Part shown: one piece after another, positions 9,667 to 18,103 of the stretch
Layout of the letters: every line of letters starts with the position of its first letter
Numbering within the stretch: the stretch's first letter is position 1
Assembly: GCF_000732325.1 (NCBI RefSeq)
Contig: NZ_BBIW01000005.1
Coordinates: 248,001-312,000 of the forward strand
DNA: 64,000 nucleotides
Source of the DNA: Paenibacillus sp. TCA20
GTDB taxonomy: Bacteria; Bacillota; Bacilli; Paenibacillales; Paenibacillaceae
Direction: 5' to 3'
Notes under the pieces: model-generated
Seen by the model: the letters and a program-made list of their open reading frames with translations, nothing else
Database searches by the model: none
What the model was told of the DNA's origin: nothing
Made by a program: the position numbers and the translations under genes

Positions 9667-10167
9667 TTAACGTAAGTTTGGTTGTTTGATGTTTTTACTT
9701 AAATATTGCACATCAAAGGGTAAGAATGGATATCTTTTTTTCTCATTACACTGATATCCATTTTGCTCATAGTATTTTTGTAATCTATCAAAACTCGCAA
9801 CAATCGATAAATTGATAACCTTACATCCACTATTGAATAGTTCCGTTTCTGTCTTCTCCAATAAGCGTTTACCATAATCATTCCCGCGGAATCTTGGAAG
9901 AATAGCTAGTCTTTCAATATATCCGACTTCATCCACCATATACGAACCAATTGTTCCCATAGGCTCAGTATCTATAAATAAAATTTTCACATGCGTGTTA
10001 GCAATTCTATTTCTAGCCATTTCTTCAGTCTCGAATGCAACATAATCTGGGTAATCTGACTCGGATATGTTTAATAACTCAGCTTGTCGCTTAAAGGACT
10101 CTTGTATTAATAATGATATTATTTTGCCATCTTCAAATTTAGCTTTTACAATTTCTAATCTCCCCAT
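9667..10167 (-). CDS. GNAT family N-acetyltransferase
   Basis: A 166-residue GNAT protein. The acetyl-CoA-binding motif reads YIERLAILPRFRGNDYGKRL, followed by NLSIVASFDRLQKYYEQNGY, the usual late GNAT block. AGGAGATAAAAGCG precedes the ATG. Substrate unknown; monocistronic, with an unusual inverted repeat just past its stop. Confidence 0.85.
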   Translation of the reverse strand: MGRLEIVKAKFEDGKIISLLIQESFKRQAELLNISESDYPDYVAFETEEMARNRIANTHVKILFIDTEPMGTIGSYMVDEVGYIERLAILPRFRGNDYGKRLLEKTETELFNSGCKVINLSIVASFDRLQKYYEQNGYQCNEKKRYPFLPFDVQYLSKNIKQPNLR

Positions 10168-10256
10168 CGCTTTTATCTCCTATTATTCTGAATGTAAGAA
10201 AATAACGATTTAACAAATTCACAATTAATGATTGGTTAATGAATAAATAGATCGTG

Positions 10257-10712
10257 CTAGAGCCTCACGAACGTGATGTAATCGACTTGGACAGGCTCAG
10301 CCGATTCACTCCGAAGTGCCCGGTTGATCTGTCCCCGGTGATATTGCCCATGCAAGAGAACCTGTAACAATATGTCCCGGACAGACGATCTGAATGGAAT
10401 TCCCGCCTGGTTCGTATAGTTGATCATCTCGTCCAGCTCCGATTCCTCGAGACCTTCGATATAGACACGATATTGCTCGGCGTTTTCTTTGAACATTGTC
10501 CGGATTGCCGTAAGATCTTCCTCTTCTTCCCATAAGGAATACTGCGCACTGCCCTTTCCCTGTAATCGGGACAGCCAGACTTGCTCTGCGACCGCGACGT
10601 GACGAACCAGCTTCAGAAGGTCCTTTTCCTTCATTTCACTCTCCTCGAGCGCGTCCATTATTTGCTCATCTGCCCAGTACAGGTGATCCATCATGCACTT
10701 GATCGTCTTCAT
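10257..10712 (-). CDS. DinB-family protein
   Basis: A 151-residue four-helix-bundle protein of the DinB/YfiT metal-binding superfamily. The usual metal-ligand histidines are seen in MMDHLYWADEQI (helix 1), LVRHVAVAEQVWLSRL (helix 2) and VLLHGQYHRGQINRAL (helix 4). Members include DNA-damage-induced proteins and thiol-dependent transferases; the exact reaction here is unknown. AAAGGGGGAGACTGGA precedes the ATG. It lies 30 bp downstream of the flavin reductase-like gene and may be co-transcribed with it. Confidence 0.85.
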   Translation of the reverse strand: MKTIKCMMDHLYWADEQIMDALEESEMKEKDLLKLVRHVAVAEQVWLSRLQGKGSAQYSLWEEEEDLTAIRTMFKENAEQYRVYIEGLEESELDEMINYTNQAGIPFRSSVRDILLQVLLHGQYHRGQINRALRSESAEPVQVDYITFVRL

Positions 10713-10742
10713 TCCAGTCTCCCCCTTTGCTATAATTCAAGC

Positions 10743-11366
10743 CTACTCTACAGATTCAGGTCCGAATACCGGTGCTAATTTTGATGCAGATCGTTGCTCG
10801 CCTAGACCGAAATATTCGCAGAAATTCATAATCATTGGATTCCATTTTGAAGGATCGACATAATTTGAGTTCGCATTCATTAGAAGCGAATCTTCGATAT
10901 GAACTTTTTCAATATGCACTTCAATGGCGACAAGGGAACTAGGCTGCTCGAATGGATGTATCTTCACAAATTTGGCCTCCAGATGGACAGGGCATTCTTT
11001 CACACGTGGTGCTGAGACAAGTTGTGACGGAAGCGGGGTTAACTCTGCGACACCGAATTTATCCGCTTCATACGTATAACCCCTCAATGCTTTGGATTCG
11101 GGTACTGGAGTACGACCTGTTAATAGGGTGAGCCGATCAATCGAAGGAATCAAGTCAATGGAAGGGAGATTAAGTACACATTCGTGCTCACGGATCAAAT
11201 TCTGAACGGTTTGAGACTTGCTGCTCATACCGAGCATACACGATTGATTGAGCCACCAGGCAGAGGACATCGGAGCAAGATTGGGCGTTCCGTCTTCATT
11301 CATCGTACTTATAAGCACGACTGAGGTGCCAAAGTAAAGAATTTTGGGTTCAATTACCGTATGCAT
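10743..11366 (-). CDS. Flavin reductase-like FMN-binding protein
   Basis: A 207-residue protein of the flavin reductase-like split-barrel family. The N-terminal part (YFGTSVVLISTMNEDGTPNL then APMSSAWWLNQSCMLGMSS) is the typical FMN-binding segment; ECVLNLPS is the following conserved strand. It likely reduces or binds FMN in the cytoplasm. The ATG is preceded by AAAGGAGATGTGAGCTTGTT. Likely first gene of a two-gene unit with the DinB gene. The partner monooxygenase, if any, is not nearby. Confidence 0.85.
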   Translation of the reverse strand: MHTVIEPKILYFGTSVVLISTMNEDGTPNLAPMSSAWWLNQSCMLGMSSKSQTVQNLIREHECVLNLPSIDLIPSIDRLTLLTGRTPVPESKALRGYTYEADKFGVAELTPLPSQLVSAPRVKECPVHLEAKFVKIHPFEQPSSLVAIEVHIEKVHIEDSLLMNANSNYVDPSKWNPMIMNFCEYFGLGEQRSASKLAPVFGPESVE

Positions 11367-11552
11367 AACAAGCTCACATCTCCTTTAAGATCTATTTTTT
11401 ATTAATTTATCACACACCTTTAACGGGACATAGGAATACGGAGTAAGACAGCAAGATTTAGACATTGTATCCGGTCCATCAGTTAGATAATTATCTTATC
11501 GGAGGAGCCATCAAGTTCTTGTTTCTTTTACATAATAGCTGAGTATCAGACT

Positions 11553-12110
11553 TTATCTCTTCGTTCTTCTTGCCGGCACAGGTTCGTCCTTCACAACACG
11601 GTACTCGATAATATTGCCGTACCGATCGGTTTCAATTTCGCAGCAGCTGGTCATCATCGCCTTGATCATCTCACGGCCCCGCTGAACTCTTGATTTAGTC
11701 CCGGAATATGAGAGTTCTAGAAACTCACTAAGCTCTTTTTGAGGCATTCCCTTTAAGTCAGCTAACTCGACTGCTTCTCGGTATTTGTCAGGCATCTTCT
11801 GTAAGATGGACTTCATTCCCTCTATCGCCTCCCGGGCGCTATAGCAGGCTTCATCCTTTTCCGGCTCTGCCATGTCCGTCAGCTCCTCGGTCCTTCTATG
11901 CCTGCGGTAATAGTCCGCGATTCGGTTACGAGCGATCTGATAAATCCAAGCGCGACATTTTTCTTCGTCCTTAAGCTGCGCTAAGCCTTGAGAAGCCATG
12001 ATGAATACGTCCTGTACGATGTCTTCAGCATCGTTATGCTCACGAATCCTCTTATGAACAAAGTGACGTATTTGCTCATGATAATCCATCCACAATGTCT
12101 CCAGCTCCAT
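11553..12110 (-). CDS. sigZ: ECF RNA polymerase sigma factor, SigZ type
   Basis: A 185-residue ECF sigma factor. Region 2: MELETLWMDYHEQIRHFVHK, then DAEDIVQDVFIMAS and AWIYQIARNRIADYYRRHRR. Region 4: MPDKYREAVELADLKGMPQK followed by LSYSGTKSRVQRGREMI. A C-terminal Cys pair and CEIETDRYGNIIEYR match SigZ of B. subtilis. The frame is open to 12173, but GGAGG sits 7 nt before ATG 12110, which is also where the homology begins. No anti-sigma gene is adjacent, in line with other sigZ loci. It is divergent from a ThuA-domain gene. Confidence 0.85.
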   Translation of the reverse strand: MELETLWMDYHEQIRHFVHKRIREHNDAEDIVQDVFIMASQGLAQLKDEEKCRAWIYQIARNRIADYYRRHRRTEELTDMAEPEKDEACYSAREAIEGMKSILQKMPDKYREAVELADLKGMPQKELSEFLELSYSGTKSRVQRGREMIKAMMTSCCEIETDRYGNIIEYRVVKDEPVPARRTKR

Positions 12111-12217
12111 AATTATTCCTCCAAAAAAAAATCTCGCATAACTGCGTCTTTTTACGATGTTCTGCGACATCATTAGTGTATTTCAATTATTTAGACATGA
12201 AAAGGAGAGAAAACACA

Positions 12218-12874
12218 ATGAACAAAAGAATCAATGCCCTTCTAATAGGTGATAACGGTGTGGATGTTTGGCATCCATTAGAGCCGGCTCGTCAGCAGCT
12301 TGTGCAGATCATCGGTGAATCCACTAATCTAACCGTTACGGAAGATTATGATTCCTTGAAGGAGCTGTCGAGAGATGAATTTGACGTCGTTATTTCCTAT
12401 ACGGACTGCTGGCTGAGGGATTTGACAACCGAACAAACCGCAGGGTTAATCACCTTCGTTGCAGGAGGGGGAGGCATACTGGTAATTCATAACGGGATCT
12501 CCCTTCAGCGGAGCTCTGAATTAGCACAGATGATAGGGGCGAAATTCATTACACATCCACCTTATCAGATTTTGAGCTACCACGGCATAGAACCGACACA
12601 TCCTTTGCTTGAAGGAGTACCAGATTTTGTTATGGGGGAGGAGCCTTACGTCGTTGAGTTCGACCCCTTTGCTCCTGTGAAGGTATTTCTGGAATACGAA
12701 TATCAAGGCCGTCGATACCCCGCTGCGTGGGAGAATGGTTTTGGATTGAGCAAAATCATCTACCTGCAGCCAGGTCATGACGCTCGCTCATTCGAGCCAG
12801 AGCCCTTCCGGCAATTGATCCGCAACAGTGTTGTGTATGCAGCAGGATGCCGGCCGGTTACGACGGCTACTTAA
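12218..12874 (+). CDS. ThuA-domain protein
   Basis: A 218-residue protein with a single ThuA (trehalose utilisation) domain, a class I glutamine amidotransferase-like fold. Visible blocks are NALLIGDNGVDVWHPLEPAR, DVVISYTDCW, FVAGGGGILVIHNGIS and HPLLEGVPDFVMGEEPYVVE. In this family the domain is found in sugar and glycan metabolism proteins; the reaction is poorly defined. The start is ATG 12218, preceded by AAAAGGAGAG, rather than the upstream ATG at 12176. Divergent from sigZ. Confidence 0.85.
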   Translation: MNKRINALLIGDNGVDVWHPLEPARQQLVQIIGESTNLTVTEDYDSLKELSRDEFDVVISYTDCWLRDLTTEQTAGLITFVAGGGGILVIHNGISLQRSSELAQMIGAKFITHPPYQILSYHGIEPTHPLLEGVPDFVMGEEPYVVEFDPFAPVKVFLEYEYQGRRYPAAWENGFGLSKIIYLQPGHDARSFEPEPFRQLIRNSVVYAAGCRPVTTAT

Positions 12875-12916
12875 TGGCTTAGAACCTTGTTCTCATTAAA
12901 TATTCGTCATATTCAT

Positions 12917-12960
12917 ACACAAAAGGCAGTTGTCCTAGCTGCGCTGCCTTTTGTGTTATT
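12917..12960 (+). terminator. Intrinsic terminator of the ThuA gene
   Basis: ACACAAAAGGCAG (12917-12929) and CTGCCTTTTGTGT (12944-12956), perfect 13-bp arms and a 14-nt loop, followed by TATTATCTT. Confidence 0.8.
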
Positions 12961-13049
12961 ATCTTAAAACGAGGCTATCGTAAGTAAGTGCATGAGCCAG
13001 TTTGCTTAAAGATATGGAACGGATATATATATCCGCTTCCCTATGTTAT

Positions 13050-13196
13050 TCAATCGTTTTCCGGTTGTTTCGTAAATTCGATATGCGTGAAGCCCCATTT
13101 GCACATATCGTTTAACACCGAGCTTAGAGTTTTGCCATGATCGGATAACGAGTACTCAACCTTCGTGCTATCTGCTATATCCCATACAATTAACAT
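13050..13196 (-). pseudogene. HxlR-family regulator remnant (C-terminal half only)
   Basis: The minus strand from ATG 13196 encodes 48 residues containing DSTKVEYSLSDHGKTLSSVL followed by NDMCKWGFTHIEF. This is the C-terminal block of HxlR regulators (VEYSLT--G-SL-PVL--LC-WG). The N-terminal winged helix, including the GRWK and LRELE segments, is missing; upstream codons give VLFIVRYKVMLIVWDIA, unrelated to the family. No ribosome-binding site is evident. A truncated, non-functional gene is the best reading. Confidence 0.7.
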
Positions 13197-13214
13197 AACT
13201 TTGTATCTCACAAT

Positions 13215-13266
13215 AAATAAAACCTCCAAAATTAGCTATTCATTCTAGTAGCTTTTTTAGGAGGTT
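13215..13266 (-). terminator. Imperfect hairpin terminator of the WYL gene
   Basis: Arms 13221-13238 (AACCTCCAAAATTAGCTA) and 13249-13266 (TAGCTTTTTTAGGAGGTT) pair at 15 of 18 positions. On the minus strand the hairpin ends in GGAGG followed by TTTTATTTATTG. Confidence 0.65.
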
Positions 13267-13274
13267 CTTCATTC

Positions 13275-14112
13275 TCATCGCTCATAGAGCTGAGCCATCA
13301 TCTGAATTTGATGCTGTATGTTCGAAATTAATCCCGGGGGCTCCAGCACTTTTACCATATATCCGTAGCTTAAAATTTTCTGAATCGCTCGTTTCATTGA
13401 TGAAAAATAGGTGGTTAATGACAAGGTTCCATCAGGATTTACAATCATTTGGTCGAAGCCGAATTCATCACGCACCCGGGTTTTTATCTCGGGTTGGAAA
13501 ATGAGTACCACCTGCAATTTTTTGAAATCGACTCTGTGCATAAACTGCTCTTCAACATCTTGCAGCGTGAAGTCTCGTCTCACTAAATGTTCTGTTAAGA
13601 TCTTCAGGTCTCCTATACGGGACAGTCGAAATACGCAGATGTCCATTCGAGTCAGGCAATAGCCGCACAAATACCAAGTATATCCCTTGAGAAAAAGACC
13701 CATCGGTTCCAGCTTGCGATTCGTCTCCGTACCTTTATTATCCAAGTATGTGAATGAAACATATTGACGATCTTTGATCGCCTGATGTATAGGGCCCATG
13801 TGCGCTTTATCGTTTGGTGCCGGCTTGAAATCGAGATCCACATAATGTTTTTTGCCCAGGCATTAACGCACCGATTCTTTCAATTAATCGATCGATTTCC
13901 AAATGATCCGTCGCGGAACGCACTCCGCGTAAGGCGGAGCAGATTGCTGAGAAATCTTCCAAAGATAATACCTGCTTTTCCAATCGGTAGCCCTGCATAA
14001 TCTCATACCCGCCCTCCGATCCGGCGAAAGACACAATTGGGATACCCGCTTGATTAATTGCATCCATGTCACGATAGATCGTTCGCAGGGAAACCTCACG
14101 GCTATAAGGGAT
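13275..14112 (-). pseudogene. Broken WYL-domain (DeoR/YafY-type) regulator
   Basis: Two overlapping frames together make one YafY-type regulator. Frame one carries the end of the helix-turn-helix (REVSLRTIYRDMDAINQAGI), the linker and SLEDFSAICSALRGVRSATD. Frame two carries the WYL domain (AIKDRQYVSFTYLDNKGTE, GLFLKGYTWYLCGYCLTRMD, IGDLKILTEHLV) and the C-terminal WCX part. The join lies at a six-A run near 13848-13853 (after MPGQK), where a one-base deletion restores nothing but a one-base insertion-type slip explains the shift. Upstream, TAG at 14115-14113 closes the frame and the first ~20 HTH residues are absent. The gene is therefore both frameshifted and 5'-decayed. Confidence 0.8.
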
Positions 14113-14180
14113 CTACTTAGAGGAGCAATTTCAATCCGTTACCAAAAAGAAAAGAATTCGTTTCCCCCGCTAGCACGATT

Positions 14181-15047
14181 TTAATACGATCGTGATCTCA
14201 AGCTCTGTGCAAATCCGGATCTCCATGTCGGGTATTTAGGAACCCAGCCATATTCATTTTTCGCTTTGGAGTTCGATGCCCCGCGCGCGCCCCTGTCGAT
14301 TTTCGCTTGATATTCCGGGGAAGGGGCTTGCAGAGCATCAGCATAAACTGGCAGCCACTGTATTCCAGCAGCAGGCTCATTATCCACGATATTTACCGGG
14401 CCGCTAGGCCATTCTAATGCCAGCATAGCTGCATTTGCCGCATCCTCCACATGCAGGAAGGAAGTAATTCCGTCGGTTGCAGGGACCTGCCTTTGCAGCG
14501 CTTTTTCTGCCATAACTCCTTTTTTGTCGTACCAGGTTCCAGGTCCATAGAGCATTCCATACCGGAGAATTACGTGGCTCTGCACTTCAGCTACGGCCTC
14601 TTCAAGTGCAACAATACCATCAATAGTTGATTTCCGCGGCAAAGGTGCCTGAACATCCAAGGGAACCTCTTCCGAAGCAGGATGATCACCTGGCTCATAA
14701 GCCCAAGAGATGCTTTGTGCAATGAATCGGCTAACATTTGCAGCCTTGGCTGCATCCACCAAATTTCTGGTCCCTTCTATTCGTATCCTGGCATTCTCCT
14801 CGAGATCCCAATTGCTAAGCGAAGTAAGCTGATGAATGACAACATCGGGACGTTCTTCCACGATAACAGCTAGAATATCATTCCGTTCATATGCATCAAC
14901 AATGACCGCTTTTGCCCCCATTGCTTGAATGAATGGCTTGCGCTCCGGTCTATGGGTCATTCCAATGACTTCATGTCCAGCCTGCACTAATCTGGGTAGA
15001 AGCAACCGTCCAATTACACCTGCAGCTCCAGCTACAAATATTTTCAT
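14181..15047 (-). CDS. NAD-dependent epimerase/dehydratase family protein
   Basis: A 288-residue extended short-chain dehydrogenase with an N-terminal Rossmann fold: MKIFVAGAAGVIGRLLLPRL has the GxxGxxG dinucleotide motif. QSISWAYEPGD and later VILRYGMLYGPG match the family core; the expected YxxxK is not clean, so catalytic residues are uncertain. Its ATG overlaps the leuA stop codon by 4 nt (ATGA), so it is translated with leuA and shares its T-box control. Substrate unknown; its place in a leucine operon is unusual. The last codons overlap a small inverted repeat that lacks a U-tract. Confidence 0.85.
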   Translation of the reverse strand: MKIFVAGAAGVIGRLLLPRLVQAGHEVIGMTHRPERKPFIQAMGAKAVIVDAYERNDILAVIVEERPDVVIHQLTSLSNWDLEENARIRIEGTRNLVDAAKAANVSRFIAQSISWAYEPGDHPASEEVPLDVQAPLPRKSTIDGIVALEEAVAEVQSHVILRYGMLYGPGTWYDKKGVMAEKALQRQVPATDGITSFLHVEDAANAAMLALEWPSGPVNIVDNEPAAGIQWLPVYADALQAPSPEYQAKIDRGARGASNSKAKNEYGWVPKYPTWRSGFAQSLRSRSY

Positions 15048-16609
15048 AACATGACCTCACCGCTCGCGGAATCCTCTTGAGCGTATACCGTATCCAGCAG
15101 CGCAGCGTTTATTCCGTTCAAGAACGCCTGAGCGCTGGCTTTGATAATATCAGTATCCATCGCGCGGCCGGCATAGGTCTTGCCGCCATATTCAAGCTGA
15201 ATGTTGACCCGTCCAACCGCTTCGGTGCCTCTAGAAATGCTGTTGATCTTATAGTGCTTCAAGCTGACGTCCAGCTCTGCCAGTGCTTTTATCCCGCGAA
15301 ACAAAGCGTCGATGGGACCATCGCCGACGGCGCTGCCCCTCATTACCGAATCGCCTTTGCGCAGCGTGAATGCTGCGGTTGGACACTCATCGTTTGTTAC
15401 GACTTGGAACGATAGCAGTTCAAAGAGCTGCCGGCTGCTTGCCGATTGCTCTCGATGCTCCGATACCAAATAGAACAGATCATGATCATATACTTCCTTC
15501 TTGGCGTCAGCCAATTCAAGAAAACGCTGAAACAGCTGCTCCAGCTCCTCGCCTTCACCGGGATCGAAGCCCAGCTGCTGCACCGCATGCTTGAATGCAT
15601 GGCGGCCTGATCGAGCCGTTAATATCAACTCCATACTATCTGCCCCCACTTCTTCCGGCGACATGATCTCATATACCTGTTTATCCTTCAGCAAGCCATC
15701 CTGATGAATACCCGAGGAATGGGCGAAAGCATTCTCCCCGGTGATAGCCTTGTTTACTTGGACATCCAGTCCCGTCAAATAAGTCAACAGCCTCGACGTT
15801 CGCAGCAGCTCGGTGGTTTGGATGTTCGTGCCGCATTGGTAACGCGCTTCTCTAACCTTGAGTGCCATGACAACTTCTTCAAGCGAAGTATTGCCCGCCC
15901 GTTCGCCCAAGCCGTTGATCGTGCATTCGATTTTTCCTGCACCGTTCTTGATTGCACTTAGTGTATTGGCAGTTGCTAATCCCAAGTCATTATGGCAATG
16001 CACACTAAGTAAGACCTCAGGATTCAGATTCATAAGCCGCTCGTTCAGCTTGCGGATCAACTCGCCGAATTCATCCGGTTCCGCATATCCGACCGTATCC
16101 GGCACGTTAATGATCGTTGCTCCTGCCTTCACGACCGATTCGATCATCATCCACAAATATTCATAATCCGCTCTCGATGCGTCTTCGGTTGAATACTGTA
16201 CCTGCGGCAGCAAGGTTTTGGCATAACGAACTGCGTCTACACCCATCTGCAGGACAGCTTCCTTGGAGCGGTTGAATTTCTTCTCCACATGAATATTCGA
16301 GGATCCCAGCACGATATGAATGAGCGGCTGCTGCGCGATGCGGATGCTCTCGTAGACGGCATCGATATCACTTTTTACTGCCCTGCCAAGTGCCGTGACC
16401 GACACGCTATCTCCCACCGTACGGGCAATTTCCCTCACCGCTTGAAAATCCCCTTGGGAAGATGCCGGAAATCCGGCTTCGATAATATCGACCTTCAGGC
16501 GCTTTAGCTGCTGTGCAAATTCAACCTTTTGCTGCATGTTCAATTTGGCCCCTGGCACTTGCTCACCGTCACGTAAAGTGGTGTCTAATACAATAATGTT
16601 ACGCTTCAT
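15044..16609 (-). CDS. leuA: 2-isopropylmalate synthase
   Basis: A 521-residue enzyme condensing acetyl-CoA with 2-oxoisovalerate, the first committed step of leucine synthesis. The HMGL-like TIM barrel shows DTTLRDGEQVPGAKLN, the metal-binding SVHCHNDLGLATANTL, and NGLGERAGNTSLEEVVMAL. HSSGIHQDGLLKDKQVYEIM is the linker-domain hallmark, and residues ~400-521 form the LeuA allosteric domain (GDGPIDALFRGIKAL) that senses leucine. Length is typical. AGGAGGAGCTCAACTG precedes the ATG. Transcription is governed by a leucine-type T-box upstream. No other leu genes lie here. Confidence 0.96.
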   Translation of the reverse strand: MKRNIIVLDTTLRDGEQVPGAKLNMQQKVEFAQQLKRLKVDIIEAGFPASSQGDFQAVREIARTVGDSVSVTALGRAVKSDIDAVYESIRIAQQPLIHIVLGSSNIHVEKKFNRSKEAVLQMGVDAVRYAKTLLPQVQYSTEDASRADYEYLWMMIESVVKAGATIINVPDTVGYAEPDEFGELIRKLNERLMNLNPEVLLSVHCHNDLGLATANTLSAIKNGAGKIECTINGLGERAGNTSLEEVVMALKVREARYQCGTNIQTTELLRTSRLLTYLTGLDVQVNKAITGENAFAHSSGIHQDGLLKDKQVYEIMSPEEVGADSMELILTARSGRHAFKHAVQQLGFDPGEGEELEQLFQRFLELADAKKEVYDHDLFYLVSEHREQSASSRQLFELLSFQVVTNDECPTAAFTLRKGDSVMRGSAVGDGPIDALFRGIKALAELDVSLKHYKINSISRGTEAVGRVNIQLEYGGKTYAGRAMDTDIIKASAQAFLNGINAALLDTVYAQEDSASGEVML

Positions 16610-16683
16610 CAGTTGAGCTCCTCCTCTTAATCTAATGGAATATCTATATCAAGCGGGGTTGGCGAAACCCGGAATTTCGCCAA

Positions 16684-16952
16684 CAAAAAAACCCCGTCTC
16701 TGCAATAGAGACGAGGTTGAACCCGCGGTACCACTCTAATTTCATTCCACTGGGGTGAAATGAACTCCTTCGATGGCCATCACCATCTATCCTTGTAACG
16801 GCGGAAACCCGGTTTCCCCTACATGTCAGGAAAACTGTTCATAGACGAGTTCAAAGCAATCGAACCTGCCGTTTCGCACCAACCAACGGCTCTCTGAAAG
16901 GTCTCATGGCTTCTACTAATTCTAATCAGCACATTTAAATGATTTGAAATTA
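16684..16952 (-). promoter_or_regulatory. Leucine-specific T-box leader
   Basis: The leader of leuA has the T-box core AGAGTGGTACCGCG (16737-16724), which pairs with an uncharged tRNA acceptor end. A terminator hairpin follows (AACCTCGTCTCT, loop ATTGC, AGAGACGGGGTT; 16718-16690) with a run of seven T. In stem I, GAACTCGTC carries a CTC specifier codon at 16849-16847, matching tRNA-Leu. Uncharged tRNA-Leu would favour the antiterminator and switch on leuA and the epimerase gene. Family features are established; the specifier reading is by eye. Confidence 0.93.
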
Positions 16953-16958
16953 TTGGTA

Positions 16959-16987
16959 ATTATATCTATAGGAATAACCTTTGTCAA
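16959..16987 (-). promoter_or_regulatory. Housekeeping promoter of leuA
   Basis: TTGACA (16987-16982), 17-nt spacer, TATAAT (16964-16959): an exact SigA consensus promoter just ahead of the T-box leader. Confidence 0.9.
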
Positions 16988-17137
16988 TTGTCAGTCTTCG
17001 ATCGCTTGATAAACCATGGTCCAGAAGCATTCGCAAACTTATATTTTGCCAGAATATTATCCGGCTGTTCGCATCCCGAAAATGCTAAATCCAAAGTTTC
17101 ATCGTACGCTAGTCTAGTCCGGCGTTTGTTAATATAG

Positions 17138-17887
17138 CTATGTATCCGTTTCTAAGATGAATTGTTTATTATCTAAATCCAAGGTAAATGTGAATTTTTT
17201 AATTTCAGACTCTTGATTCTCTCCTTCATTATTTCTAGTCATTACAACCAATTTTTCGCTTTCATTTTGCGGGAAGTGATCTACTGCGTAATTAATGGCT
17301 TCTCTTACATTTTTGCCGTAATTAAAAGTAATGGGAAATGCTTCTCCATTTTCTTTATTAATTCCAAATACATATGAATTCGTTCCCCTCGTTGCCATGT
17401 ACTCAGGAGTTAATAAGTATACCTCTGCCTTCTCAAAAGGAATTACATCAAACGTGATTGGCTCATCAGATTTCTGTACAAAGATAAGATCTTTAAATTC
17501 TTTAATCACTTGTGCAGAGCCGTCGGTACTTAGCACAACATTGTACTTCCCTCTAAAGGTAACATCTCCTTCAGCTCCAAAAACACTCGGCGTTGTTATA
17601 TGGCCGACTTCTTCTGTGCCTGTTGAAACAACGGAAAGAACTCCGTGATCTGTGTTAATTTGGGCTCGAACTGAGAGTTCTTCTTGAACTGTGTCAAGTT
17701 CAATACTATATCCATTATCGGGAAACTGGGATTTCAATTCACTTGATATATCAGTCTCCATTGATGGAGTATATTCTTGAAATTCACTTCCTTGAGTAAC
17801 AGGAGCTGTCGGCTCATTGTATCCACATGCCGCCAATATGGCACCACATAGAATTAAATTACTCATTAACATAATAGGCTTTTTCAG
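17138..17887 (-). CDS. Lipoprotein of unknown function (apparent CTG start)
   Basis: About 249 residues. A lipoprotein signal is clear: KKPIMLMSNLILCGAILAAC, with the lipobox LAAC at Cys 21, so the mature protein is membrane-anchored outside. The rest is hydrophilic, beta-rich and unrecognised (FRGKYNVVLSTDGSAQVIKE, FVQKSDEPITFDVIPFEKAE). The frame is open to 17995, but those codons do not resemble an export signal. GAAAGAAGGG lies 8 nt before CTG 17887, immediately ahead of the KK of the signal; the next ATG is 23 nt away, too far. Divergent from an AraC regulator gene. Confidence 0.75.
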   Translation of the reverse strand: MKKPIMLMSNLILCGAILAACGYNEPTAPVTQGSEFQEYTPSMETDISSELKSQFPDNGYSIELDTVQEELSVRAQINTDHGVLSVVSTGTEEVGHITTPSVFGAEGDVTFRGKYNVVLSTDGSAQVIKEFKDLIFVQKSDEPITFDVIPFEKAEVYLLTPEYMATRGTNSYVFGINKENGEAFPITFNYGKNVREAINYAVDHFPQNESEKLVVMTRNNEGENQESEIKKFTFTLDLDNKQFILETDT

Positions 17888-18103
17888 TTTTATATCCCTT
17901 CTTTCAAGTTCGTTATCAATACAGGATTGCCTTCGTAGTATAAACGAAATAATATGATTAAATGTTTGATCAAAAATGAGATGCCAATCCACCACAAGTT
18001 ATGGCTAAACAAGTTGGTGCCTTGTTGGAGAGAAGCTTATAAGTTACTGATTTCTACAATTCCATGATAATATTTAATAATATTCTTAGAGAAGAGGATG
18101 TAT

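Noticed and set aside
13807-14067. Treating the 86-residue and 188-residue WYL pieces as two genes
   Set aside because: They are consecutive parts of one regulator family, overlapping at a poly-A frameshift.
14174-14194. CACGAT/ATCGTG hairpin as terminator of the leuA operon
   Set aside because: It overlaps the stop codon and lacks a U-tract on the minus strand.
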